DNA of 64,000 nt. Source: Flavivirga rizhaonensis (GTDB taxonomy: Bacteria > Bacteroidota > Bacteroidia > Flavobacteriales > Flavobacteriaceae). The notes beneath the pieces were generated by a model. It was not told the origin of the DNA and did not search any database. It worked only from the letters and a program-made list of their open reading frames with translations. This document shows positions 25,339 through 34,270 of the stretch, one piece after another (the stretch's first letter is position 1; each line of letters opens with the position of its first letter). The DNA lies in contig NZ_SRSO01000008.1 of assembly GCF_004791695.1 (NCBI RefSeq), positions 124,001 to 188,000 on the forward strand, written 5' to 3'. Position numbers and translations under genes: made by a program.

Positions 25339-26109
25339 ATGGAAAAGGTTAACAAAGAATTGAATTTATCTGTTATAAAAGCATTTAAGATTTTAGAAGT
25401 GTATTTAAATGGTAAAGAGGTATGGGGCGTGCGTGAATTAGCAAAAAAAACAGGTTATAATAAAACAACGACCTATCGCTTATTAAGTACGTTAGAATCT
25501 TTAGATATTGTACAAAAGAATGATGACGATAAATATATTTTAGGGCTTAAATTATTTGAATTAGGAAATTTAGTGTCAGTATATAAATCATTACGTACCT
25601 TTTCTAGAGTTCCTTTAGAGGTCATTGCGAAAGATATTAAAGAGACAGTACATTTTGGGGTATTGAAAAATAACCAGGTATTGTATTTAAATAAAGCAGA
25701 AAGTGAACTAGGGTTAAAAGTGAGCACACAAATAGGATCGTATCAACAAGCCTATTGTACGGCTTTAGGGAAAGTACTTTTGGCTTTTTCGTCCGCAAAT
25801 GTGATATCAGATTATTTGAGAAACGTAAGCTTAGAAGCGTTTACTTCGAAAACGATAACGACTTCAAAAGATTTATTGATTGAGCTAGAACAAGTAAAAA
25901 CAAAAGGATATGCATTAGATATGGAAGAGCTTGAGTTAGGGCTTATTTGTATCGCTATACCAGTGTTTAATAAAAATAAAGAAGTCGTTGCTGGGGTTAG
26001 TGTTTCAGGACCATCAAGCAGATTTAAATCTGAAAATATTACGTCTTATTTATCTATAATAAAGAAAGGAGCTTTAGAAATAGAGGCTCACATACGTGAT
26101 TATAATTAA
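25339..26109 (+). CDS. IclR family transcriptional regulator
   Basis: 256 residues: an N-terminal winged HTH (WGVRELAKKTGYNKTTTYRLL, about residues 18-50) and a C-terminal effector-binding IclR domain with QAYCTALGKVLLAF and ELELGLICIAIPVF. IclR effector domains bind small carboxylic or aromatic ligands. It is divergent from kynU across 151 bp that include the operator candidate, so it is the likely local regulator of kynurenine catabolism, with a pathway intermediate as effector (inference). Confidence 0.92.
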   Translation: MEKVNKELNLSVIKAFKILEVYLNGKEVWGVRELAKKTGYNKTTTYRLLSTLESLDIVQKNDDDKYILGLKLFELGNLVSVYKSLRTFSRVPLEVIAKDIKETVHFGVLKNNQVLYLNKAESELGLKVSTQIGSYQQAYCTALGKVLLAFSSANVISDYLRNVSLEAFTSKTITTSKDLLIELEQVKTKGYALDMEELELGLICIAIPVFNKNKEVVAGVSVSGPSSRFKSENITSYLSIIKKGALEIEAHIRDYN

Positions 26110-26175
26110 ATTCCAATAAGAAATCACGACTATTTGGGATAACCGTTTTTTGTATCTTTAGTAAAAATATGAATT

Positions 26176-26595
26176 ATGGGAAAAATAAAAGAATATTCAA
26201 ACGGAGAAACTACAGTGGTTTGGGAAGCTGAGAAATGTATACACTCAGCAATTTGTGCTAAAGGTTTACCAGACGTTTTTCAGCCGAGAGAACGTCCATG
26301 GGTGAAAATAAATGCAGCGACTACCAATGCCATTATAGATCAAGTAAAACAATGTCCTTCAGGTGCATTGCGATATTATATGAATGCTGAAGAAGATAAA
26401 ACGACAGAAACATTAGAAACAAAAGTAGAGGTTTTAGAGAATGGTCCATTGTTGGTTTACGGTACATTAAAGGTGACTCATAAGGATGGTACTCAGGAAA
26501 CAAAAAATAAAACCACAGCGTTTTGTAGGTGTGGAGCATCAGCAAATAAACCTTTTTGTGATGGCGCTCATGTGACTAATGAATTTAAGGGCTAA
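26176..26595 (+). CDS. Two-domain Fe-S protein (Fer4_19 plus CDGSH)
   Basis: 139 residues. The N-terminal YjdI-like domain has cysteines in EKCIHSAICAKG and VKQCPSGALRY for a possible [4Fe-4S] cluster. The C-terminal CDGSH iron-sulfur domain has the C-R-C-x-x-x-x-x-x-P-F-C-D-G-x-H pattern (residues about 118-133), the mitoNEET-type [2Fe-2S] site. Electron transfer or redox sensing is likely, but the partner is unknown. It lies 66 bp after iclR on the same strand. Confidence 0.9.
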   Translation: MGKIKEYSNGETTVVWEAEKCIHSAICAKGLPDVFQPRERPWVKINAATTNAIIDQVKQCPSGALRYYMNAEEDKTTETLETKVEVLENGPLLVYGTLKVTHKDGTQETKNKTTAFCRCGASANKPFCDGAHVTNEFKG

Positions 26596-26600
26596 AAGAA

Positions 26601-26631
26601 AAAGCGCTTCAACCGGTGATTGAAACGCTTT
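26601..26631 (+). terminator. Hairpin after the CDGSH gene
   Basis: AAAGCG plus TTCAA paired to TTGAA plus CGCTTT, 6 bp after the CDS; no long T tract. Confidence 0.6.
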
Positions 26632-26713
26632 AATATATATAGGCGCAAATGCGGAAAATTCTTTATATACTTTAATATACGGATTTAGTCGTAGGTTAGA
26701 TGTTTGCATTACA

Positions 26714-26746
26714 CAAAGTTTAAAATAAATTTGATTTTAAACTTTG
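26714..26746 (-). terminator. Perfect 13-bp hairpin after the lipoprotein gene
   Basis: CAAAGTTTAAAAT and ATTTTAAACTTTG arms around a 7-nt loop, directly after the stop at 26748 on the minus strand. Confidence 0.6.
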
Positions 26747-26747
26747 G

Positions 26748-27422
26748 TTAGTCTTGGTCAAGTTCAATTTTTATATTAGTGAAGTTAAGATTCCAGTTTG
26801 TATCTGCTTTTTTGTGATCTAAAGCAATCTTAATACCGTTAAAATCTTTATAGTTTTCAAAAGTTGTAATCATGGATGGTTCATTAGAATTACCTTTTCT
26901 GAAAATCCATTCTTTAATTAAATAATCGTTTCCATAATAAATATCATAAGCATCACCAGGAGTATAGCCGCCTTCAGCAGAATAAGTTAAGGTAATTTTG
27001 CTCATTTCTGTTTTACTAATCGGGGCTATTTCTTTTATAGGTTCAGAAATACTTAAACCTTTATCCCAAACCAATTGAAATGGAACTAATAGCCAGTATT
27101 TGTCATTTATAAAAGCACTATCAACACTAGTAAGCGTTGAATCAATTTTAGCTCTATTGTAGCTAATAGTATCTTTTTTATTGATGGCTAAGACATCACT
27201 CGTTTTAGTATTCCATGTCCAAGTTCTTTCAAAATGAATGCTGTCTTTGTCTACATTAAACGTGAAATGAATACTAGTCACGTGTTTCCAGTTTTCAAAA
27301 CCATGTGCATTCGCTATTTTTTCGGCAATAGTTAGCGGTTTAATGTCCGCTACTTTTTCTTGTTTTTGTTTGCATGAAAGACTTACTGAAAAGATAAGAG
27401 CTATAAAGATGAATTTTTTCAT
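26748..27422 (-). CDS. Hypothetical lipoprotein (DUF6503-like)
   Basis: 224 residues with a lipoprotein signal peptide (MKKFIFIALIFSVSLSC, Cys17). After it comes AEKIANAHGFENWKHV, a start reminiscent of the LolA/LppX-like DUF6503 proteins, then beta-rich sequence with many Trp and Lys residues (WTWNTKTSDVL, FENYKDFNGIKIALDHKK). It is likely attached to a membrane and may bind lipid or sense cell envelope stress, but no function is established. It is monocistronic. Confidence 0.75.
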   Translation of the reverse strand: MKKFIFIALIFSVSLSCKQKQEKVADIKPLTIAEKIANAHGFENWKHVTSIHFTFNVDKDSIHFERTWTWNTKTSDVLAINKKDTISYNRAKIDSTLTSVDSAFINDKYWLLVPFQLVWDKGLSISEPIKEIAPISKTEMSKITLTYSAEGGYTPGDAYDIYYGNDYLIKEWIFRKGNSNEPSMITTFENYKDFNGIKIALDHKKADTNWNLNFTNIKIELDQD

Positions 27423-27492
27423 AATCGAAATTTTTAGTAAAGATATAGAACATTCAACAAGATGTTTTATCTTGAAGAATTAAATTTTTACA

Positions 27493-28311
27493 ATGGAAAC
27501 TAACGATATTTATTTTAATACAAATAAAGCGACTTGGAATGATAAAGTGAAAGTACATGCTCAAAGTAATATGTATCATTTAGAAGATTTTAAAAAAGGC
27601 AAATCTTCTTTAATGCCTTATGAACTGGATGCTTTGGGAGATGTAAAAGGTAAATCTCTTTTACATTTACAATGTCATTTTGGACAGGACACATTAAGTT
27701 GGAGTAGGTTGGGGGCTAAATGTACAGGTGTAGATTTAAGCGATGAAGGTGTGGCGTTGGCTCAGCGTTTAAACTCGGAATTAAACTTAGATGCGGAATT
27801 TGTTTGCTGCAATGTTTTAGATACGTCTGATTTTATAAAAGATACATTTGATATCGTTTTTACTAGCTATGGTGTGATAGGTTGGTTGCCTGATTTAAAA
27901 CCTTGGGGGCAAATGATTGCTGAGCGTTTAAAAAAGGGTGGTACATTTTTTATGGCTGAATTTCATCCCATAGTCTGGATGTTCGATTATCTAGAGGATA
28001 CTCCGGTTATGAAATATGGTTATATGCAAGAAGATGTGATTTATGAAGAGTATGAAGGGACTTATGCAGATGAAGCATCAAAGATGGTGAGTAGAGAGTA
28101 TGGATGGAATCATGGTTTGGGCGAGGTTATTTCAGCTTTAACGCAAGCAGGTTTGCATATTGAGTATTTAAAGGAATATGATGAAAGCCCTTATAATGTT
28201 TTACCAGACTTGGAGAAAACCAAAACTGGAATGTATGTAACAAAAGATAAGTTGTATCCGTTAATTTTTACGTTAAAGGTTGTTAAATTGGAGGGTGTAA
28301 ATATTTTATAG
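27493..28311 (+). CDS. Class I SAM-dependent methyltransferase
   Basis: 272 residues. SAM motif I appears as LHLQCHFGQDTLSWSRLGA with acidic GVDLSDEGV in motif II (residues about 55-90). FTSYGVIGWLPDL is the post-I region. The CHFGQDT form is shared by a widespread uncharacterised bacterial group. Substrate unknown. Divergent from the lipoprotein gene. Confidence 0.87.
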   Translation: METNDIYFNTNKATWNDKVKVHAQSNMYHLEDFKKGKSSLMPYELDALGDVKGKSLLHLQCHFGQDTLSWSRLGAKCTGVDLSDEGVALAQRLNSELNLDAEFVCCNVLDTSDFIKDTFDIVFTSYGVIGWLPDLKPWGQMIAERLKKGGTFFMAEFHPIVWMFDYLEDTPVMKYGYMQEDVIYEEYEGTYADEASKMVSREYGWNHGLGEVISALTQAGLHIEYLKEYDESPYNVLPDLEKTKTGMYVTKDKLYPLIFTLKVVKLEGVNIL

Positions 28312-28490
28312 GAAGAGGTGTTCGTTTAACATTTTATGTATGCTTGGTTGTATTGTTTACGTAACAATTTAGCAAAAGGAAACCAAACCTTAGGAAAACC
28401 CATAAAATTTTCAAAACACACTCAGACCTAAGGAATTAATTATACACAGTATTGTCATTTGGTTGTTTTTTAGAACCCAATTTATTCTTT

Positions 28491-29192
28491 TTAAGAATCA
28501 ATAGTTTCTAAGTATAAACCTTCTAAATCTTTTAGGCTAATATCTTCACTTTTAAAAGACTCAACTAAACGTCCCTCTTTCATAATTCCAATATGGGTCG
28601 CAATTTGTTTTGCTCGAAAAATATCATGCGTTGCCATAAGTGTTGCTACTCCTTTGTCTTTAAGGGTTAATAGCAAAGTTGAAAACTCGTTACTTGCTCT
28701 CGGGTCTAACCCAGATGTCGGTTCATCCAAAAGCAACACCTTAGCATCTTTAGCTAAAGCAATAGCAATACCTACTTTTTGGCGCATACCTTTAGAATAT
28801 GCAGACACTCTTTTGGTATGTGCATTAGTTTGTAATCCTGCTTCTGTAAGAAAATTTATAAATTCTGCTTTAGCATACTTTTTATTAGCTAAACCAACAA
28901 AGTACTCTAAATTTTCTAAGCCAGTTAAAGTAGGATAGAGCATCAGGTTTTCAGGAATATATGATAAGTATTTTTTTGTTTCCATGTTTTTTTTGCTAAC
29001 ATCAAAACCGTTTATACTAACGCTTCCTTTTGTAGCTTCAATAAAACCCAGAAACAAATTAATGGTAGTCGATTTACCAGCTCCATTGGCACCTAATAGA
29101 CAATAAATGTCACCTGCTTCAACTTTAATATTCAAATTATTAAGAGCAGAAAAATTATTATATTCTTTACTTAAATTAGTTGCTTCTAACAT
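28491..29192 (-). CDS. ABC transporter ATP-binding protein
   Basis: 233 residues. Walker A GANGAGKST, signature YSKGMRQKV, Walker B VLLLDEPTSGLDP and H-loop ATHDI are all present. The NosF/CcmA-like subfamily handles export or insertion of metallocentre or exopolymer factors. It is the third gene of an operon with two DUF3526-type permeases (29196-30503 and 30500-31885), the NosFY-type arrangement. Confidence 0.92.
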   Translation of the reverse strand: MLEATNLSKEYNNFSALNNLNIKVEAGDIYCLLGANGAGKSTTINLFLGFIEATKGSVSINGFDVSKKNMETKKYLSYIPENLMLYPTLTGLENLEYFVGLANKKYAKAEFINFLTEAGLQTNAHTKRVSAYSKGMRQKVGIAIALAKDAKVLLLDEPTSGLDPRASNEFSTLLLTLKDKGVATLMATHDIFRAKQIATHIGIMKEGRLVESFKSEDISLKDLEGLYLETIDS

Positions 29193-29195
29193 ATT

Positions 29196-30503
29196 TTAAT
29201 TATTTTTTTGTTTTGGAAAATTATTAAAATCTTCTACTGTTAATTTTTGATGATTTTTGTATTTAGAATAAAAATACTCCGTCCATTCTTTTTGAAATAT
29301 TTTTGTTGAATTTTGAAAACTCAAATAGTGTTGAGTATCGGTTTCTGCAATTTCATTCATAGTATTTTGAAATATTATAGCAGGAGAAAACCAACTAAGT
29401 TTATTGGCAAATTCACGCTGATTCATAGATTGATTTTCATACTTACTTTCAAACGCATCCATAAATTTATTTTTTTCATTTAAAAGAATAAAGTTTTTGT
29501 TCCAATATTTTCTAAAACGGTTAGTCGTATTATTTTCTTTGTCTTTTTCTGATGGGTTTTCTTCATAAAATTTTTGTAAAATAGCTTCTTCTTTCTTTTC
29601 AAATTCTTTTTCAATAGCTCTTTTTGAAGTTATATATTCAACTCTAGAAGGAGAAGGGTATACACTACTTGCCAGTATGTTTACAAAGCTTGGTATAATC
29701 AATACAAAAAGTAACCATGTACCTAATAGTAAAATGATATTTTGAGAAGAAGATTTGTTAAGCAAGTTTATTAAAAATGCCAAACCGAACCAAAATAAAG
29801 TATATAAGGCAATGCTTGATAATAAAATTAAATAGGTTACATTTGAGAAATTAACACCTATGATAGCTAACGATAAAGTTAGTATGGCACTTATTAATAA
29901 TACTAGGAAAAAATAGCGGAACACTATTTTTTTTAGTAACCATGTTTTTATATTAATGGGCATGGAAAGTAGTAATCTAAGCGTGCCTTGTTCTCTTTCT
30001 GAGGAAAGGATGTTATAACTAAAAGCAATAATTAAAAGCGGCAAAATAAATACAAATACAAAGGCTAAATCAAACCCTCCAGTAGCTATATTCATTGGGT
30101 TTTCAAAATTGTCATTATTTTTTTCTGCATTGGTACCTCCTATGTTTACTTTGCTGTAATAGGGAAAAATATCACTTTGACCATTACTAATAACAGAAAG
30201 TGGAGCAGGAGTTACTGTTAAATAGGTGCCTCCGTAATAATTACCCATAGCTACAGGATTTGTTGGGTCTTCAAATACTCTTTTAGGAGTTTTCTTTGTA
30301 CCCTCTTCAATAGATTTTAGGTTGTTTTTATGATTAGTGTAAAATGTATTCTCTTTATTTTTTACTAGTTCTATACCCTCTAACTGTTTATTAACTCTTG
30401 ATTTGCCATTGTAAGAAGCAAACAAAATGAATATAAAAAGGAATAGGACTAAAATTGATACTAAAGGGTTTCTTACTATATTTTTAAGTTCTAGTTTTAT
30501 CAT
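29196..30503 (-). CDS. ABC transporter permease (ABC-2/DUF3526 type), second of the pair
   Basis: About 435 residues from the ATG at 30503, which overlaps the TGA stop of the preceding permease as ATGA; the longer ORF start upstream would lie deep in that gene. Hydrophobic helices near the N-terminus, a large soluble loop after it, and several helices from about residue 150 to 260, then a soluble C-terminal part. The FALL-type SLPSINIKTW segment and late NLLNKSSSQNI resemble the other permease. The pair likely forms a heterodimer. Confidence 0.85.
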   Translation of the reverse strand: MIKLELKNIVRNPLVSILVLFLFIFILFASYNGKSRVNKQLEGIELVKNKENTFYTNHKNNLKSIEEGTKKTPKRVFEDPTNPVAMGNYYGGTYLTVTPAPLSVISNGQSDIFPYYSKVNIGGTNAEKNNDNFENPMNIATGGFDLAFVFVFILPLLIIAFSYNILSSEREQGTLRLLLSMPINIKTWLLKKIVFRYFFLVLLISAILTLSLAIIGVNFSNVTYLILLSSIALYTLFWFGLAFLINLLNKSSSQNIILLLGTWLLFVLIIPSFVNILASSVYPSPSRVEYITSKRAIEKEFEKKEEAILQKFYEENPSEKDKENNTTNRFRKYWNKNFILLNEKNKFMDAFESKYENQSMNQREFANKLSWFSPAIIFQNTMNEIAETDTQHYLSFQNSTKIFQKEWTEYFYSKYKNHQKLTVEDFNNFPKQKNN

Positions 30504-31885
30504 TTCAATTTGTTTTTTTGAACAGATAGAATTACCAAAAGACCACTTAATAACCACCATATAGTTAAATACATTAAGTTACTAGCGTTTTTTTCTATAG
30601 TTTGCGAAAGCGTGATTGGGTTATATTTAAACTTTATGTTTTTCTTGAAAAAGTCAGTATCTACAGTGCCACTTGGTCCACTGTTTAAACTGCTAATTAA
30701 AGCTCCTCTATATTCTTCGGCTTGGTAAGTAAAGTTATAATGTGATTGTAAATCGGTGTTGGCAAATTGCATTGAAAGCATTCTCATTAAAATTGTGGGA
30801 GAAATAAATGCATTAAGTTGATGAACTTTCAATTGTTCAATATATACATTGTTTAATTGCGTCATGGCATTTTTATATACCGTCGTCTCGTGTTTTTCTC
30901 CAGCTTGCATAAGCAATTGATAAAAATTAACAGGAAGCTTGCCAATACTCTTTACATTATACTTTTTTAGTAGGCTATCCTTAAAAGCAATGGCTTTTTC
31001 AGAGGAGGGATCGTGCCCATTGATACCATCTGCTAATTCTTTTTTTATGTTTTCTTGATACGATATTGCAGAAGGTGTTTTATGCGTTTTTTTAGAAATA
31101 TCTGCTGTTAATTTTGGCATAAGTAATGCAGAAATCATCCAAAAGCTTAGTAAAATAATTAAAGAGAAATTACTGCTCTTTGCCCATACCGATGTTACTA
31201 TAGAAAGATGTATAAATATACCATAGTATAATAGTAAGCTAATTAAAATAAACCCATAACGTAAAAGGTCTCCTTTTTCATAATCTGAAAAAACGATAAA
31301 ACAAAAACCTAATAAAAAAACGGGTGTTAATAATAAAAGTAGCGTTAGCCATATTCCAATAATTTTGCCTAAAACCAATTTCCTTTTTGATGCTCCTTGG
31401 CTAAGTATGAGTTGAAGTGTGCCACTTTCTTTCTCTGTAGTGAAACTATTAAATCCTAATAAAATAATAAGTAAAGGCATTAAAAATATAAAAACAAAGG
31501 CAGGGCTTAAATCAGCAAATCTAGCTAGGTCATTTTGATCTGTAATTTGTTTATATGATGCCGAATTTTGGCGATGTGCTTCTAAAAAAATTGAAACTCC
31601 TAAATATTTATTTAACCCATTATCTATTAAAGAAAGTGTTGGAATTGGTTTAAAAGCAAAAGTGCCGTAATGCGCTGCAGAATGGGCGCTTTTTTGACCT
31701 TGGCTTTCCCATTGTTCTCTTGCTAAGATTTGAGCAGTTTGATGTTCTTTTTGAACTTTTTTATACGTATTCCAGCTAATAAACATTGAGAATACAAGTA
31801 GTATCAAAAGAGTAATACTGATTAAACGAAACCTATTATTTCGTAAAAGTTCTTTAACTTCTTTTTTTGCGATTAATAGTGTCAT
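30500..31885 (-). CDS. ABC transporter permease (ABC-2/DUF3526 type), first of the pair
   Basis: 461 residues. One N-terminal helix (ISITLLILLVFSMFISW), a long periplasmic stretch, then a helix cluster (AFVFIFLMPLLIILLGFN, LTLLLLLTPVFLLGFCF, further ones to about residue 245), a second soluble part and a final C-terminal helix (LTIWWLLSGLLVILSV). DUF3526-containing permeases of Bacteroidetes occur with CcmA-like ATPases, as here. Substrate unknown. It heads the operon. Confidence 0.86.
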   Translation of the reverse strand: MTLLIAKKEVKELLRNNRFRLISITLLILLVFSMFISWNTYKKVQKEHQTAQILAREQWESQGQKSAHSAAHYGTFAFKPIPTLSLIDNGLNKYLGVSIFLEAHRQNSASYKQITDQNDLARFADLSPAFVFIFLMPLLIILLGFNSFTTEKESGTLQLILSQGASKRKLVLGKIIGIWLTLLLLLTPVFLLGFCFIVFSDYEKGDLLRYGFILISLLLYYGIFIHLSIVTSVWAKSSNFSLIILLSFWMISALLMPKLTADISKKTHKTPSAISYQENIKKELADGINGHDPSSEKAIAFKDSLLKKYNVKSIGKLPVNFYQLLMQAGEKHETTVYKNAMTQLNNVYIEQLKVHQLNAFISPTILMRMLSMQFANTDLQSHYNFTYQAEEYRGALISSLNSGPSGTVDTDFFKKNIKFKYNPITLSQTIEKNASNLMYLTIWWLLSGLLVILSVQKNKLK

Positions 31886-31977
31886 AGAAGAATTTGTAAA
31901 TATAAAATTTTTGCGAAATTATATAAAATAACGTGTACTAAACCTTTCACTTAACAAAGGTTTAAGTTAAAGTTATC

Positions 31978-32271
31978 TTAAAGCTCGTATAGCATCTTTG
32001 TGTTTCCTAAAAAATAATACCCTTGTGTGAGTTTATGACCAGCAATTGGAGTAGGATAAGTCAAGTCGATAATAAGAGCCTCGGAACTTATTGTTTTTAA
32101 GTGTATTTTATTACACAAATACAATAAAATTTGTAGATTAATTAAGGGAAGCGTAATAAGTTGGTAGTTAATATCGGTATCGATTAAACTACTAAAACTA
32201 CTAAAACTACTAAAACTACTAAAACTACTAAAACTGCAAAAAGTGGATCGCCTTATAATGAAAACTTTGTT
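31978..32271 (-). pseudogene. Possible gene remnant (97 open codons, no start codon)
   Basis: The frame is open from a TGA at 32272-32274 to a TAA at 31978-31980. It encodes an F-S-S triplet repeat followed by protein-like sequence: LIDTDINYQLITL and, later, EALIIDLTYPTPIAGHKL and GYYFLGNTKMLYEL. There is no ATG near the 5' end (only a TTG well inside). It may be the C-terminal end of a decayed gene or chance openness in AT-rich DNA. I do not recognise the family. Confidence 0.35.
32185..32237. repeat. 9-bp tandem repeat AAAACTACT, about 5.7 copies
   Basis: Direct repeats of AAAACTACT read in one continuous register. On the minus strand they encode Phe-Ser-Ser repeats within the open frame described at 31978-32271. 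Confidence 0.85.
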
Positions 32272-32482
32272 TCAAGATTAGTTTAAAAGCATTTGTTCTT
32301 TATCTTAGTTCTTTGTCTCCATTTCGTTGTTTTTGAGGGCTCAAATTATTCTTTTAAATTCATGTTTTTCGATTCAGAGTAAGTGTTCAGTACATGTGAA
32401 CTTTATTGGTTGTTATCTGTCTGTCGGGAGGCATGAACGAAATTAGTTGAGAATTTTTACAAAATCAAGTTTGAGCTAAAAA

Positions 32483-33145
32483 CTAATTATGATACCCTTT
32501 TAATAATTTTTTAGGGAATTTGCTTTTAAATCTATTTAACCTTGGTATAGAAACATTTCTTATATAACTATTATCAGGATGTAGTCTTTCGTAATTTTGA
32601 TGATAATCTTCGGCAATCCAAAATTTTTGAAAAGGGTAGACTTCAGCAGCAATTTTAGCACCTAATTTTTTTGCTAAGGCTTCTTTTTTCTTTAAAATGA
32701 TTTGTTTTTGTGCTTCATTCTGATAAAAAATAATGGAGCGATATTGAGACCCTCTGTCATTGCCTTGACCATTTACCTGTGTTACATTTTGTGACGCAAA
32801 ATATACATCAACTAAAGTTTCAAAACTTACAGCATTAGGATCATAAATAATCTCAACAGCTTCTGCATGTCCTGTTTTACCAGTGTTACTTGCCTCGTAG
32901 GTTGGATTTTTAGTATGTCCGCCAGAATACCCGGAAATTGATTCTTCAACACCTTTTACACTTTCGTAAATAGCTTCTACACACCAAAAACAACCACTAG
33001 CAAAATAAGCACGGGCTTTTCCATCTTTTAAGGGAACTTCAATAGGTTCTGCATTAATAACGGCTTGTTGTTTTGAATTAACTTGTGCCGTATTTTGACA
33101 GCTAAATAAAATAGCTATCATGAATAATGGTAATATCTTTTTCAT
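32483..33145 (-). CDS. msrA: Peptide-methionine (S)-S-oxide reductase, lipoprotein form
   Basis: Reduces methionine-S-sulfoxide in oxidised proteins. 220 residues from the ATG at 33145, which begins a lipoprotein signal (MKKILPLFMIAILFSC). Catalytic Cys is in SGCFWCVEAIYESVKGV near residue 58; GHAEAVEIIYDP is the second hallmark. The upstream in-frame Met codon at 33220 is not used because it would place a non-signal segment first. A periplasmic MsrA repairs envelope proteins. No msrB next to it. Confidence 0.93.
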   Translation of the reverse strand: MKKILPLFMIAILFSCQNTAQVNSKQQAVINAEPIEVPLKDGKARAYFASGCFWCVEAIYESVKGVEESISGYSGGHTKNPTYEASNTGKTGHAEAVEIIYDPNAVSFETLVDVYFASQNVTQVNGQGNDRGSQYRSIIFYQNEAQKQIILKKKEALAKKLGAKIAAEVYPFQKFWIAEDYHQNYERLHPDNSYIRNVSIPRLNRFKSKFPKKLLKGYHN

Positions 33146-33289
33146 TAAGAATATACTTTTTATTTCCTTGAAGAAGGAAATGTTAATAGTTTTTACTTTA
33201 TAGTAGACGAATAAAAACACAAAACCTTAAAAGTAGGTTGAAAAATTTTTGCAATAAAAACCACTAAAAAGTTAAATTAGTTTGTCTTT

Positions 33290-33400
33290 CTGAGGAGGAC
33301 CAAAAGTGAGACGTGAGAATCTTTTGAATTGAACTTAAAATTAAACAGATTGCAGTAGTCGTTTGTCTTCGACTGCGCTCAGATTGACACTCCTATGTAA
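33290..33400. repeat. Decayed TTCTGAGGAGG / TTCGACTGCGCTCAG repeat
   Basis: The block TTTGTCTTTCTGAGGAGG...GAGAATCTTTT and the later TCTTCGACTGCGCTCAGATTGACACTCC resemble the flavobacterial family whose full form reads GTCATTCTGAGCGnAG...GAATCT. It fills the gap between msrA and the next terminator. Confidence 0.5.
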
Positions 33401-33439
33401 TGATATAAAATTGAGTTTTTCAGATATTTTTATAATGAA

Positions 33440-33465
33440 AAAGCCTTCATATAAATGAAGGCTTT
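33440..33465 (-). terminator. Terminator of the coiled-coil protein gene
   Basis: AAAGCCTTCAT and ATGAAGGCTTT arms with a 4-nt loop after the gene starting at 34267. Confidence 0.75.
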
Positions 33466-33487
33466 AAAATATATTTTTAAAAATGGA

Positions 33488-34267
33488 TTAAAGTTTCGAG
33501 AACATTTTTTCCATTTTTGCTTTTTGTTCTTCTGCTAAAGCGGCATCTACCAAAATTCTACCACTGTGTTCATCAGTAATCACTTTTTTACGAGAAGCAA
33601 TCTCTACTTGTACTTGTGGTGGTATTGTAAAGAAAGACCCTCCTGAGGCACCTCTTTCAATCGGTACAACAGCTAAACCATTTTTCACATTTACGCGAAT
33701 TCTGTTGTAAGCAGCTACTAAACGCTCTTCTATCTGAGTTTTGTAAGTTTCAGATTTTTCTATTAATGCTTGTTCTTCTTTTTCAGTTTCAGCTAAGATA
33801 GCATCTAACTCACCTTTTTTGTGCTTTAAATGTGTTTCACGTTCTTTTAAACGACCTTTTGTTTCAGCTATAACTTCTTTTTTCTGCTCAATTTGAGTCT
33901 TGAATTCTTTAATATGCTTTTCAGCTAGTTGAATTTCTAATTCTTGAAATTCAACTTCTTTAGTTAAAGAATTGTATTCTCTGTTATTTCTAACATTTTT
34001 TTGTTGTTCGCTGTACTTCTTTATTAAAGCTTTAGACTCTTCAATAAGATTTTTCTTTGAAGTAATATCATTATCGATTACTTCTAAACTTGCTACAAGT
34101 TTTTCTAATCTTATGCTTAGCCCAGCAACTTCATCTTCTAAATCACGAACTTCTAAAGGAAGTTCTCCACGAACATTTCTGATTTCATCTATACGAGAAT
34201 CGATTAGTTGTAAATCGTATAAAGCTCTTAAGCGCTCTTCTACAGTTACTTCTTTCTTTTTAGCCAT
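33488..34267 (-). CDS. Coiled-coil protein related to C4-type zinc-ribbon proteins (cysteines lost)
   Basis: 259 residues: a long antiparallel coiled coil (about 20-170, heptads of K/E/L) followed by a region alignable with the zinc-ribbon end of the CT398/YbfI-like family. The usual CxxC ligands are gone: the sites read RGASGGSFFTIPPQ and TDEHSGRILVDAAL where CGGC and CxxCGR are expected. The IPPQ and GRILVD blocks are retained. The role of the family is unclear; association with nucleic acid or the flagellum/pilus assembly has been proposed for relatives. Confidence 0.82.
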   Translation of the reverse strand: MAKKKEVTVEERLRALYDLQLIDSRIDEIRNVRGELPLEVRDLEDEVAGLSIRLEKLVASLEVIDNDITSKKNLIEESKALIKKYSEQQKNVRNNREYNSLTKEVEFQELEIQLAEKHIKEFKTQIEQKKEVIAETKGRLKERETHLKHKKGELDAILAETEKEEQALIEKSETYKTQIEERLVAAYNRIRVNVKNGLAVVPIERGASGGSFFTIPPQVQVEIASRKKVITDEHSGRILVDAALAEEQKAKMEKMFSKL

Positions 34268-34270
34268 ACT

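Larger units (their letters stand above)
31886..32482. other. 597-bp gene-free stretch with a 9-bp repeat and an open frame
   Basis: It holds the promoter region of the ABC operon, a 9-bp minisatellite (32185-32237) and, on the minus strand, a frame open from 31978 to 32271 with no ATG; see the pseudogene entry. The segment at 32410-32440 (CTGTCTGTCGGGAGGCA) is a decayed flavobacterial intergenic palindrome. I see no intact gene. Confidence 0.6.

Noticed and set aside
32185..32237. CRISPR-like repeat
   Set aside because: The unit is only 9 bp and has no spacers, so it is a minisatellite.
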